A stretch of DNA of 50,323 nt from Geminocystis sp. M7585_C2015_104 (GCA_015295805.1 DVEF01000037.1:1-50323), one strand, 5' to 3'. Numbered from the stretch's first letter, positions 1 through 8,470 are shown. The notes: generated from the letters alone by a model not told the origin. Translations and numbers: made by a program.

Positions 1-1369
1 CCAAGTCGAAACGTTCTGGGAGGTTGTAGTCTACTTGTACTGTACCAAGCTGCCACTCTCTCTCAAGGGCATCCTGGAAGATAAAGTCCAGTTTAGGGCC
101 ATAAAAGGCCGCCTCTCCGGGGGCTTCAAAATACTCCATTCCTAGGTGTTGGACGGCGTTACGGATGGCACTTTCCGCCTTTTCCCATATCTGGTCGCTA
201 CCTATGTACTTATCAGAATTCGGGTCCCGGAAACTGAGACGAGCCTTGAATTTATTGAGACGCAAAACTTTGAACACATATAAAATCAAATCAACCACAT
301 TGAGAAACTCCGACTCCAGCTGCTCGGGAGTTACAAAAATATGAGAGTCATCAACGGTAAAGCCCCTAACGCGGGTAAGTCCCCCCAATTCCCCCGACTG
401 TTCATAACGATACACAGTGCCAAATTCCGCCAGACGCATGGGCAAATCCCGCCAGGAGCGAATTTGACTTTTGTATATTTGGATGTGGAAGGGGCAGTTC
501 ATGGGTTTGAGGACAAAGCCTATTTCCCTGAGAGCGTCTTCTTCACTTTCCGCCATCATGGGGAACATATCCTCCTTGTACTTTTGCCAGTGGCCAGAGG
601 TTTTAAATAGCTCCACCTTGGCAATATGAGGGGTGACCACTGGAAGATAGCCCCTTTTGATTTGTTCTTGTCTTAAAAACTCCTCTAGGGTGTGACGAAG
701 GATAGTACCTTTTGGCGTCCACAAGGGCAATCCCGGGCCTACAGAATCGGCAAAAATAAACAGTCCCAATTCCTTCCCCAGCCTGCGATGGTCTCGTTTT
801 TGAGCCTCTTGTTTACGTCTCTTGTATTCTGCCAGTTGTTCTGGGGTTTCCCAGGCAGTACCATATATTCTCTGTAACTGTTTATTCCTAGCATCGCCGC
901 GCCAATAGGCCCCCGCCACAGACTCCAATTCGATGGCCTTAGGATTCAACTCCCCAGTGTTTTCTAAGTGAGGCCCAGCACACAAATCCCACCACTCATC
1001 CCCAATATGATAAATGGTGATAGGCTCTTCCTTAATGCTCTCCAAAATTTCCAGCTTGTAGGGCTCGTTTATTTGACGGATACGGGCTTCTGCCTCCTCT
1101 CTAGTTACCTCCTCTCTAATAACAGGCAACTTGCGGTTGATTATCTTAACCATTTCCTTTTGAATCGCCTTCAAATCCTTCTCTGTCAGAGGTTCAGGCA
1201 GGTCAAAATCATAGTAAAATCCAGTTTCAGTCCAGGGGCCTATAGTGACTTGGGCATGGGGGTAGAGTTTTTGCACTGCCATTGCCATTACATGGGAGGC
1301 GGTGTGGCGAATTCTCTTCAGTCTCTCTGATTCACTAGTGCGAGGCAGTTTGATCCCTTCGTTTTGCAT
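1..1369 (-). CDS. thrS: Threonyl-tRNA synthetase (3' end outside window)
   Basis: Attaches threonine to tRNA-Thr in the cytoplasm. Reading inward from the ATG at 1367-1369, the protein begins MQNEGIKLPRTSESERLKRI and lacks the N-terminal TGS domain of the E. coli enzyme, as I recall for cyanobacterial ThrRS. The editing domain shows HTASHVMA and CAGPHLENTG. The class II core follows, with the zinc-site segment MNCPFHI and motif 2 GLTRVRGFT followed by DDSHIF. About 456 codons are visible; the anticodon-binding domain lies beyond position 1. It follows sigC on the same strand after a gap of about 196 bp containing a poly-purine tract, so read-through from sigC is possible. Identification is from motifs and is secure. 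Confidence 0.96.
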   Translation of the reverse strand, partial: MQNEGIKLPRTSESERLKRIRHTASHVMAMAVQKLYPHAQVTIGPWTETGFYYDFDLPEPLTEKDLKAIQKEMVKIINRKLPVIREEVTREEAEARIRQINEPYKLEILESIKEEPITIYHIGDEWWDLCAGPHLENTGELNPKAIELESVAGAYWRGDARNKQLQRIYGTAWETPEQLAEYKRRKQEAQKRDHRRLGKELGLFIFADSVGPGLPLWTPKGTILRHTLEEFLRQEQIKRGYLPVVTPHIAKVELFKTSGHWQKYKEDMFPMMAESEEDALREIGFVLKPMNCPFHIQIYKSQIRSWRDLPMRLAEFGTVYRYEQSGELGGLTRVRGFTVDDSHIFVTPEQLESEFLNVVDLILYVFKVLRLNKFKARLSFRDPNSDKYIGSDQIWEKAESAIRNAVQHLGMEYFEAPGEAAFYGPKLDFIFQDALEREWQLGTVQVDYNLPERFDL

Positions 1370-1476
1370 GATAAAGATTAGCTTGACTCCAACTAGTAAT
1401 TGCTATCTTTCTGTTGATCTTATCCAAAATTGCTACTAGTTAGAGAAGTCCCCCACAACACCAAGTCCAAATACAA

Positions 1477-1560
1477 TAAAGAAAAAAAAAAAATGAAAAA
1501 AATGAAGAGGAAAAGAGGAAATCAAGGAAGAAAATCGAAAAACAAAAAGCTCGACGGAAA
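1477..1560. other. Poly-purine tract in thrS leader
   Basis: Between the sigma factor stop and the thrS start, the plus strand is almost purely A and G for about 80 bases, including a run of twelve or more A. On the thrS-sense strand this is a pyrimidine-rich, T-rich leader. It could help end transcription from the sigma factor gene, but I see no stem in front of it, so no terminator is called. It may also simply be a slippage-prone homopurine tract. Confidence 0.5.
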
Positions 1561-1565
1561 AGGGA

Positions 1566-2654
1566 TTAGGAGAGCCAGCCCTTGAGACGTCGGGCTACCT
1601 GTGGCCTCCTCAACTTACGCATAGCCTTAGTTTGTATTTGTCTCACTCTTTCTCTAGACAAGTCAAAAATCCTACCAACCTCTTCAAGGGTGTGAGCTTT
1701 AGAACTATTCAAACCGTAGCGCAAAATGATCACTTCTTTCTCCCTTTCACTCAAAACATCACTAAGCACAGAGACAAGTTCCTGGTGTAACATAGACTCG
1801 TTGATTTTCTCCTCGGGGGAAATGGTGTTAGGATCTTCTAACAATTCCATTAACTCTGTGTCTTCCCCCTTACCCACCCTGTGATTAAGGGATAGGGATT
1901 GTTTCTTCAGTTGTAATAACTGTTGTAGTGCTTGAGTTGTAACCCCCATCTCCTCGGCTATTTCAGCCTCTGTGGGTTGTCTTTGCAATCTTTGTTTCAA
2001 AGTTCGTTGAGCCTTTTTGAGTTTGTTGAGTTTTTCAACTATGTGAATGGGAAGACGGATAGTGCGGGAGTCATTGGCAATAGTGCGGGTTATGGCCTGT
2101 CGAATCCACCAGTAGGCATAGGTGGAAAACTTGTAACCCTTGTTGGGGTCAAATTTCTCGGCGGCGCGATTCAAACCAATAGCCCCCTCCTGAATCAAGT
2201 CCAAAAAGGGGACACCGCGATTCAAATAACGTTTAGCAATGGACACCACCAGCCGCAGATTGGAGCGAATCATTTTCCTCTTGGCAATCCTGCCCTTATA
2301 CAGGCGACTCTCCAACTGCCGTTCATTTTCCAGCCCCATTGCCCTGGCCAATTCTAATTTAGTGGGAGTCCTCTCCAACTGACGGTGTAATTCCTGTTGT
2401 TTCTCCTCACACTCCGTCAAGAATTTGACCGCTTGGGCCAGACTCAACTCCTCCTCGGGGGTCAAGAGGGGGTAACGGGCCATTTCCTTGAAAAATGACC
2501 CCACGGAGTCTTCCACCCCCCTTCTTCTTCTGCCGGAGGAGCCCTCCTCTTCCTCATCCTGGGAAAAATAGGCCATGACTTTGTTCAAGTCTTCCTCTTT
2601 TTCCCGGAATAATTCTTCGGGGCCGAAGTCTGCAGTACCGCTGGTTGGATTCAT
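1566..2654 (-). CDS. sigC: Group 2 RNA polymerase sigma-70 factor, SigC-like
   Basis: A 362-residue primary-like sigma factor that directs RNA polymerase to -10/-35 promoters. After an acidic N-terminus (about residues 1-50), region 1.2 reads DSVGSFFKEMARYPLLTPEE. Region 2 contains SNLRLVVSIAKRYLNRGVPF, LIQEGAIGLNRAAEKFD and the -10-recognition stretch YKFSTYAYWWIRQAITR. Region 3 is around TEAEIAEEMGVT, and region 4 ends with a helix-turn-helix, LEEVGRIFDLSRERVRQIQ. Group 2 status fits the absence of a long region 1.1. The SigC assignment rests on the FFKEMARYPLL form of region 1.2, recalled from cyanobacterial SigC, and is less certain than the family. The ATG start is preceded by AGGAG-like sequence. 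In cyanobacteria SigC is linked to heat, stationary-phase and carbon/nitrogen responses; nothing here shows its regulation directly. Confidence 0.93.
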   Translation of the reverse strand: MNPTSGTADFGPEELFREKEEDLNKVMAYFSQDEEEEGSSGRRRRGVEDSVGSFFKEMARYPLLTPEEELSLAQAVKFLTECEEKQQELHRQLERTPTKLELARAMGLENERQLESRLYKGRIAKRKMIRSNLRLVVSIAKRYLNRGVPFLDLIQEGAIGLNRAAEKFDPNKGYKFSTYAYWWIRQAITRTIANDSRTIRLPIHIVEKLNKLKKAQRTLKQRLQRQPTEAEIAEEMGVTTQALQQLLQLKKQSLSLNHRVGKGEDTELMELLEDPNTISPEEKINESMLHQELVSVLSDVLSEREKEVIILRYGLNSSKAHTLEEVGRIFDLSRERVRQIQTKAMRKLRRPQVARRLKGWLS

Positions 2655-2717
2655 GTGATAACTCCTCTTTTTAGTACTCTCCGGTTTGCCATCACTGCCC
2701 TTCCCCCGTACCGTTTT

Positions 2718-2960
2718 TTACTTTATTTTCTTGTAATTCTCAATACACAATCTTGGTACTAGGAGCAGTGACAACAAACCAACTTCTAATTTAACTGAAA
2801 GTTCGAGCCCCCGACCAGGATTGGGCTCGGTTTTATATATTCTTTTAAGATTTTCTAAACAATGGGTCAAAGCCCTCAACAACAATTCTACCTTTTCTTT
2901 TAACACCAATGAGGTCAACATGGGGCGATTTATTATTTTTCTTAACAAGAATTTATCCAT
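2718..2960 (-). CDS. Possible small protein upstream of sigC (doubtful)
   Basis: An 80-codon open frame in the same direction as sigC, ending 63 bp before it. The product would be basic and leucine-rich, with a central segment KVELLLRALTHCLENLKRI that could be an amphipathic helix. I do not recognise a family. No Shine-Dalgarno sequence is visible before the ATG, and a 7-bp inverted repeat (2804-2829) lies inside it, so this stretch may instead be the long untranslated leader of sigC. Confidence 0.28.
   Translation of the reverse strand: MDKFLLRKIINRPMLTSLVLKEKVELLLRALTHCLENLKRIYKTEPNPGRGLELSVKLEVGLLSLLLVPRLCIENYKKIK
2804..2829. promoter_or_regulatory. GC-rich hairpin in the sigC upstream region
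   Basis: CGAGCCC at 2804-2810 pairs with GGGCTCG at 2823-2829 around a 12-nt loop. On the plus strand it is followed by GTTTTATATATT, resembling an intrinsic terminator, but no plus-strand gene ends here. In the sigC sense it would sit about 150 nt before the start codon. It could be an mRNA leader structure or the end of an antisense transcript. Confidence 0.3.
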
Positions 2961-3123
2961 TTTAACTATTTGTTTACAAAGCCATCATTCTCACCCTTGA
3001 TTACCAATAACCCCCAGAAGGGATGGGGGAATAATTAAGAAAATATTAAAAACCCTTCCAGGGGAAACTAGGGAAAAAGAAGAAGATTAGACTATAATAA
3101 CCATTGCCAGTAAGGGAGGGAAA

Positions 3124-4008
3124 ATGTATATGGGAAAGCTAGAAACAATTGTAACAGCAGACGGCTCAAAAACTTTTTATTCGGAGGAGTTTGGCGAAAC
3201 CTTCCACACCAAATATGGGGCAAAAAGCGAGGCGGAAATAACCTACATCAAAGGATGTCGCCTACCAGAAAAATTCCACAAGCAAAAACAAATTAAGATT
3301 CTGGATATTTGCTATGGACTGGGATACAATACGGCCGCAGCCATTGACTACCTTTTCACTTTTTATCCCGAGTCCCATTTGGAAATAATTGCCTTAGAAT
3401 TAGATGAAACAGTACCCCGCCAAGCATTGGATTTTGGTTTATTGTCTCCTTGGCCTCCGGAAATTTCTTACATCCTGACAACCCTAGTTGAAAAGAAACA
3501 AGTAATAACCCCCAACTTAAACATAACTTTAATTATTGGAGACGCCAGACAAACTATTCAATCTGTGGTAGCTAAAAATTGGCTAGCAGATGCCGTTTTT
3601 TTAGACCCCTTTTCTCCCCCTAAATGCCCCCAACTTTGGACGGTGGAATTCTTGTCCCTAGTGGCCAATTGTCTTGATTTTAACGGAATAATTGCTACCT
3701 ATTCCGCAGCAGCGGCTGTGCGTAATGCCCTGCAAATAGTCGGATTAAATATAGGTGTAAATTTTTGTGTAGGGAGACGTACACCGGGAACAATAGCTAG
3801 TTATAACAAAGAATTATTGCCCCCATTGTCTCAGATGGAACTGGAACATCTTAATACCAAGGCGGCCGTGCCCTATCGCGACCCCTGCCTAAGAGATAGC
3901 CGGGAAATTATAATAGAAAGACGCAGGAAAGAACAACTACTAAGTAGTTTGGAAACAACAAGTAAGTGGAGAAAAAGGTGGTTCTCCCAAGAAAAATACG
4001 TAAATTAA
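3124..4008 (+). CDS. MnmC-like tRNA methyltransferase (MnmD-type, stand-alone)
   Basis: A SAM-dependent methyltransferase of the Methyltransf_30 / MnmC N-domain family. In the family this domain methylates 5-aminomethyl-2-thiouridine at the wobble base of certain tRNAs. The N-terminus has the substrate-side signature EEFGETFHTKYGAKSEAEIT. The SAM motif is ILDICYGLGYNTAAA, and the catalytic-loop motif is FLDPFSPPKCPQLWT, matching the family DAFAPxKNPxMW pattern. It continues with GIIATYSAAAAVRNAL and a glycine/arginine turn GRRTPGT. There is no C-terminal FAD oxidase half, so it is MnmD-like rather than full MnmC. GGGAGGG lies just before the ATG at 3124, and a TATAAT box sits at 3093-3098. 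The C-terminal 35 residues are basic. The family is confident; the exact substrate is inferred. Confidence 0.88.
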   Translation: MYMGKLETIVTADGSKTFYSEEFGETFHTKYGAKSEAEITYIKGCRLPEKFHKQKQIKILDICYGLGYNTAAAIDYLFTFYPESHLEIIALELDETVPRQALDFGLLSPWPPEISYILTTLVEKKQVITPNLNITLIIGDARQTIQSVVAKNWLADAVFLDPFSPPKCPQLWTVEFLSLVANCLDFNGIIATYSAAAAVRNALQIVGLNIGVNFCVGRRTPGTIASYNKELLPPLSQMELEHLNTKAAVPYRDPCLRDSREIIIERRRKEQLLSSLETTSKWRKRWFSQEKYVN

Positions 4009-4078
4009 CTGATGGATAATGGAGAAGAAAAGATAAAAATAAGACTGAGGGCAAATCGTGTAGGGGCGATTGGCAACT

Positions 4079-5113
4079 ATGATTCCATGCCAACATTTAC
4101 AAAAATTAAGCACAACAGAAATAAAAACCCACCCCGCTATAGTAGCCAAAATCATGGTGGTGGACGAAAACCCCCTCAGTCTACTACATGCTGTAGAGCT
4201 ACTCCAATATCAAGGCCATGAGGTAATTGAAGTGGACGACAGCACGAAGGCCATGCAAACTGCCCTCCAGCAACAACCGGATGTGATTATCGCCGAAGAG
4301 TCAATGCGAGGAAAAGACGGCCTACAGTTGGCAAGGAATCTAAAGTCTGACCCTAATACCCGTTATATACCCCTCATTATAACATGTCTGGAGGAGAATC
4401 CCCACCTGCGTCAAAAAGCCCTGAAAATAGGAGTAGAAGAAATAATTGTTAAGCCACTGGATGGAATTTCCCTCTATCCAAAACTCAAAAACCTGATTCA
4501 ACAAAAACGGCTGCAAGATACACTAAATCAAACCCAAAAGGTGTTACTCACCCTAGCCTTGATGAATGAGGTGAGGAGTGGCTACGATACTGACAGTTGC
4601 CTCCAACTGGCAAATCTGGCAAGGGGTTTTGGGGAATATTTACAGTTGTCTGAAACTGACATTGAAGACTTGGTTTATGCCGCCTATCTTCATGATATTG
4701 GCACATTAACTATCCCAGACCATATACTATTAAAATCAGAACCACTGACAGCGGCAGAAAGAGAAATTATACATCAGCATGTAATAGTAGGTGAAAATAT
4801 CTGTAAATCCCTCAGTCACCGCCCAAAATTGCTAGAAATAATCCGTCACCACCATGAAAGATGGGATGGTAGTGGCTACCCCGACAAGTTAGTAGGGGAT
4901 GAAATACCCTATCTGGCCCAGGTATTTCAGATGGTGGACATCTACTACGCCTTAACCCACAAACGTCGTTACAAGCCAGCCTATACCCCGGCTACATCTC
5001 TAGCTATTATGGCTGAAGAGGTAAAGAGAGGATGGCGAAACCCACAACTGTGGCAGAAATTTTATGACTTCATCACCCGCCATTTTCCCCCGGAAAAAGA
5101 GAGTGACTCTTGA
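4079..5113 (+). CDS. Response regulator with HD-GYP domain; phospho-acceptor replaced by Glu
   Basis: About 344 residues: an N-terminal CheY-like receiver (IMVVDENPLS to VKPLDG) joined to an HD-GYP phosphodiesterase domain. The HD part has AAYLHDIGTLTIPD, then HHHERWDGSGYP and FQMVDIYYALT, so the metal and GYP residues look intact. HD-GYP domains hydrolyse cyclic di-GMP. The receiver is odd: the acidic pair (DE) and the conserved Lys are present, but the Asp of the usual LLDxxMP motif is Glu (AEESMRG, codon 4295-4297). It may therefore be fixed in an active-like state. I chose ATG 4079 over an in-frame TTG at 4070. No kinase is adjacent. Its last 41 bp overlap the convergent TPR gene. No c-di-GMP synthase is adjacent, but a degenerate GGDEF-EAL protein lies 0.9 kb downstream. 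Confidence 0.92.
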   Translation: MIPCQHLQKLSTTEIKTHPAIVAKIMVVDENPLSLLHAVELLQYQGHEVIEVDDSTKAMQTALQQQPDVIIAEESMRGKDGLQLARNLKSDPNTRYIPLIITCLEENPHLRQKALKIGVEEIIVKPLDGISLYPKLKNLIQQKRLQDTLNQTQKVLLTLALMNEVRSGYDTDSCLQLANLARGFGEYLQLSETDIEDLVYAAYLHDIGTLTIPDHILLKSEPLTAAEREIIHQHVIVGENICKSLSHRPKLLEIIRHHHERWDGSGYPDKLVGDEIPYLAQVFQMVDIYYALTHKRRYKPAYTPATSLAIMAEEVKRGWRNPQLWQKFYDFITRHFPPEKESDS

Positions 5114-5864
5114 TTGCCGCCAGTTTCTGTTGGTAAAGTTCAGCAGTGCTCTTATCCCCTAGAATTAGACTGTAGGTAGCCAGCTTCTGATATACTGTTC
5201 CCTCCTCTTCCCCCAAAGACAACAATTGCCTATAATACCCTATGGCTTCCCTGTAAGAGCACTCTTTTTCTGCTATCGCCGCTAACTGTTTAATCGTCCA
5301 ATAGTCACCGGGTTTGATTCTCAACGCCTCCTGGTAACTACACTTAGCATAGCACCACTGGTCTAACTGTTGACGACAGAATCCCTGCCAATAGTAACTC
5401 CAATAGTCTCTAGGACGCAGTCGTAAACATTTGTTAAGATAATCCAAAGCCACAAGGTATTTCTTCTTGGAAATATTGACTCTAGCTAGACGATAATTAG
5501 CCCAATAATCATCTGGTTTAGCAGTTAAAGCCTTAAGGAAACAGAATTCCGCCTCTTGTAGCTTGTCCAGTTTATCTTGTAGTAGGCAACCCCATTCATA
5601 CCATCCCCAATAATTGTCTGGCTTTATCTGGCAGGCGACTCTCCAACTGGTTACTGCCTGGGAGTAATCTCCCATCTCTTCTAAAACCTTGCCGCGATAA
5701 TACCAGGCATAATAGTCCTCAGGATAGTATTCTATTGCCTTGTTGTAACAGAATAAAGCCTCCTGAAGATAACCGTCACGCCTAAATTCTTCCCCCTTTT
5801 GATACCATTGTCTGTAACTGTCTGGGCGACACTCTAACAAGATACAGCTACTCATTACCCCCAT
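5073..5864 (-). CDS. TPR-repeat protein with recurrent D-Y-W motif
   Basis: A 263-residue protein made of about six tetratricopeptide repeats, a fold that scaffolds protein interactions. Successive repeats begin EDYYAWYY, DNYWGWYE, DDYWANYR, RDYWSYYW and GDYWTIKQ. Each thus opens with an acidic-Tyr-aromatic motif and is followed by the TPR signature G..L..A...Y..A....P. No signal peptide or membrane segment is visible, so it is probably cytoplasmic. Its 3' end overlaps the convergent HD-GYP gene by 41 bp. It is divergent from the FHA-PAS-GGDEF-EAL gene across a 147-bp gap holding a perfect 17-bp palindrome. Being squeezed between two signalling proteins suggests a shared process, but no partner is shown. 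Confidence 0.88.
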   Translation of the reverse strand: MGVMSSCILLECRPDSYRQWYQKGEEFRRDGYLQEALFCYNKAIEYYPEDYYAWYYRGKVLEEMGDYSQAVTSWRVACQIKPDNYWGWYEWGCLLQDKLDKLQEAEFCFLKALTAKPDDYWANYRLARVNISKKKYLVALDYLNKCLRLRPRDYWSYYWQGFCRQQLDQWCYAKCSYQEALRIKPGDYWTIKQLAAIAEKECSYREAIGYYRQLLSLGEEEGTVYQKLATYSLILGDKSTAELYQQKLAAIKSHSLFPGENGG

Positions 5865-5932
5865 TGTCTTTACTTTCTTCCCTTAGGATTCTGGCCCTTA
5901 ACCCCCCTAGCGGGGCAAGTAGATTTCTGAGC

Positions 5933-5949
5933 CTACAATAATATTGTAG
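5933..5949. promoter_or_regulatory. Perfect 17-bp palindrome between divergent genes
   Basis: CTACAATA, one central A, then TATTGTAG: an exact 8-1-8 inverted repeat in the gap between the TPR gene (minus) and the FHA-PAS-GGDEF-EAL gene (plus). Position and symmetry suit an operator for a dimeric regulator acting on one or both promoters. It is too short and AT-rich to be a terminator. The regulator is unknown. Confidence 0.45.
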
Positions 5950-6011
5950 CGATTTTCCTCAACAATTTATGTTATCTTCAGATTATAGGAAAAGGAAAGG
6001 CAAAAAGGTTA

Positions 6012-8168
6012 ATGGTTGGGAATGATTTGTCGGTAAAACCCATACTCATAGTGGAATGTGGCAGTTGGAAAAAAACTTTTTTTCTGGATAGAAATATTCA
6101 TTCTTTGGGCAGGAATTCCACGAATACTATCTTTTGTCACCACCGCATAGTGTCCCGTATCCATGCCCATCTTATCCGACTTCAATATCAAAACATGTTG
6201 AATCCCCAAGAAAAAAATAGTGTTTTCTGGATAGTAGATGGGGATTTTCTAGGCAACAGAAGCACCAATGGTATTTATGTTAATGGACGGAAATGCACCT
6301 GTGCCTTGTTGTCACCAGGGGATATTATTTTTTTGGGGGGAATGGATGTAAAGGCGAAATACGACTTGTTTAATCCCAAGGATAAGAGTTTCTACAGTGG
6401 TTCCAACCGTAAAAATGACGACAGTTTCAGTTTAGAAAACCTCGCAAATGCCAAGGGCTATGACCCCTATATTCTATCAGAAATTAGCGACGAAAGGCTG
6501 GAATTTTTTGAGATAGTATCCCAGGGAATTATTCTGGCAAACCTAGATGACAATAAGATTATTAGGGCCAACAGTAGTTATTGTTCACTCTCCGGTTACA
6601 CTCCAGCGGAAATTACCAGCATAAAGTTGACAGAAATAGAATTATTAGAAAGGGAAATATTCGCCTACAATAACCTTGTGCTGAAGAAACATCCAGTGGC
6701 AGGGTATCGAGAGTCTTTTCATATAGGCAAAAACAAAAAACCATTCCCAGTAGTTGTTAAATCTGTGCCGGTTAACTACAATGGCAAAATATGTGTCTTG
6801 ATGTCTGTGGAGGATGTGAGTCAAGTCAGGAAACTGGAAGAGGTTTTAAAATACCAAGTGTGTCATGACTCTCCTACCAACTTACCTAACAAAAATCTTC
6901 TGGAGAAACAATTCGCCTGGCTATCAGGATTCAACAGTGTTAGTTCCAATAAAATAGCAGTCATCAGAATAAAAATAAACAACTGGCTAAAAATTGCCAA
7001 CGAAATCGAGGATGGAGAAAAGGGAGTTTATGATAAAACAATACAGACGTGGATAACCGTCCTAAAAGAGTCTTTATCCTCCCTAGATTGTCTAAGCCGC
7101 TACTCGGAGGATGAATACATAATCCTAAAAGAAGAAGTTAGGAATAAAGAGGAAGTGGAAAATATTATTCAGAAACTATTGAAAAGAATAGAAACACCAA
7201 TTGTCGTCGACAACAAGACTATTATTTTCAGCGTAAATATGGGAATCTCTATCTACCCTGATGACGGAAAAACTCTGCCTGAGTTGCTAAAAAATGCAGG
7301 TAAAGCCTTGGATTTCAGTTACAACTACTCAGGGAATAGTTATATCTACTATCAGGAGATTTTGAACGAGCACAAATATCGCCAAAAGGTGAATAGTTTT
7401 GTTATCTCCGCCATAGAAAGAAATAATTTACAGTTGAGATATACCCCCATTGTCAATGCCAAGACAGGAAATTTACACGGATTTACCACCCAACTGGGAA
7501 TAGAAACAGAAACCGAATTCATATCTGAAATTGAAGTTTTAAAGGCCATAAGGGAAGTAAACAGCGACGCCAAGGTATTAAAATGGTGTTTAAAGGAAGT
7601 TATTAGAGACTATCAATCCTGGCAGGGAATTAACAGTGGCGGGGGATGGGATTTGAGGGTTAACATCAAAGTGTTGCTTTCCACCCTATTTAACCCCCAC
7701 ACGGTCAGCCTTATAAACGACTTACTATCCGAGGAAGAAAACTATCTGCCTATAGAATTAGACTTAGTCTGTCAACCACTTTCATGGGGCAAAAAAGAAA
7801 TAGAAACCAAGGGAAGTTTCCTGAAAAATCTACCCCTGGATGTCTGTCTATGGGATATGGCATTCGGCGAAACTTTCCAGGCAATGTTAGATGTTTTAAG
7901 GGTTAAGCGAATAAAAATCCCCCCCTCCTTAGTGGAAAGTATGCAGTTGGACCCCCATGCGAAAATAACAGTATCTGGTATTATAAAATTGGCCAATTCC
8001 CTGGGGTTGGAGGTGATAGCCGAGGGGGTAAATAATCCAACACAGAGGGAGATACTTCTAAGTCTTGGTTGCGAAAAGATGCAAGGAGATGTTTTTTATA
8101 CCCCTCTTTTATCCTGTGAAGTAGGCAGTTTCTGTAGACAAAACTTTGCTAAATTAATTTCCTCTTAA
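6012..8168 (+). CDS. FHA-PAS-GGDEF-EAL protein with degenerate GGDEF and EAL motifs
   Basis: A 718-residue cytoplasmic signalling protein. The FHA domain (about residues 30-120) has SLGRNSTNTI, HHRIVSRIHAHL and NRSTNGIYVNG, the phosphothreonine-binding pattern. A PAS domain follows (about 155-275, EFFEIVSQGIILANLDDN to VSQVRKLEE). The GGDEF domain (about 285-440) starts CHDSPTNLPNKNLLEKQ, but its active-site loop reads SEDEY (365-369) instead of GGDEF. The EAL domain (about 455-715) has TTQ (492-494) at the EAL position, and LWDMAFGETF where DDFGTGYS is expected. VIAEGVNNPTQ and MQGDVFYTPL remain recognisable. Both c-di-GMP activities are therefore doubtful; a sensor or binding role is more likely. 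It is divergent from the TPR gene. Architecture is confident; loss of activity is inferred from motifs. Confidence 0.92.
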   Translation: MVGNDLSVKPILIVECGSWKKTFFLDRNIHSLGRNSTNTIFCHHRIVSRIHAHLIRLQYQNMLNPQEKNSVFWIVDGDFLGNRSTNGIYVNGRKCTCALLSPGDIIFLGGMDVKAKYDLFNPKDKSFYSGSNRKNDDSFSLENLANAKGYDPYILSEISDERLEFFEIVSQGIILANLDDNKIIRANSSYCSLSGYTPAEITSIKLTEIELLEREIFAYNNLVLKKHPVAGYRESFHIGKNKKPFPVVVKSVPVNYNGKICVLMSVEDVSQVRKLEEVLKYQVCHDSPTNLPNKNLLEKQFAWLSGFNSVSSNKIAVIRIKINNWLKIANEIEDGEKGVYDKTIQTWITVLKESLSSLDCLSRYSEDEYIILKEEVRNKEEVENIIQKLLKRIETPIVVDNKTIIFSVNMGISIYPDDGKTLPELLKNAGKALDFSYNYSGNSYIYYQEILNEHKYRQKVNSFVISAIERNNLQLRYTPIVNAKTGNLHGFTTQLGIETETEFISEIEVLKAIREVNSDAKVLKWCLKEVIRDYQSWQGINSGGGWDLRVNIKVLLSTLFNPHTVSLINDLLSEEENYLPIELDLVCQPLSWGKKEIETKGSFLKNLPLDVCLWDMAFGETFQAMLDVLRVKRIKIPPSLVESMQLDPHAKITVSGIIKLANSLGLEVIAEGVNNPTQREILLSLGCEKMQGDVFYTPLLSCEVGSFCRQNFAKLISS

Positions 8169-8470
8169 ACTTATCAAGTCTATAAAGTGAAAAAGAGAAT
8201 TAAAATCCCCTCCTTCCTCCTTGTCATCCCTATGGCATATTGTTTAGGCAGCATGGCTTTGTGAAATTTCAAATGCCATTTCTTTGAAGACCATAAACCA
8301 GTATAATCCTAAAGCTCCAGCCATTTTTGAACCACAAACACAATCAAGAAGACAAGACATTTGGCCAACAAAAATAGTACAATTCTATCAGTCTCTACTT
8401 TTAATCGTTTAACCCGTAAGCCACAACCAGTAAATAGGTGTAAGAATAACGGGTAAAGACATCAGCAAAT
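8169..8470. other. Intergenic, 302 bp
   Basis: No convincing gene. A 38-codon minus-strand frame starting MSCLLDCVCGSKMAGALGLY ends near 8262; I do not recognise it and do not annotate it. The plus-strand part nearest 8470 must carry the promoter of the pseudouridine synthase gene, but no clear -35/-10 pair stands out. Confidence 0.5.

Noticed and set aside
2799-2830. tRNA T-arm-like sequence AGTTCGAGCC
   Set aside because: No acceptor, D or anticodon arms can be folded around it; it is better explained as a simple hairpin.
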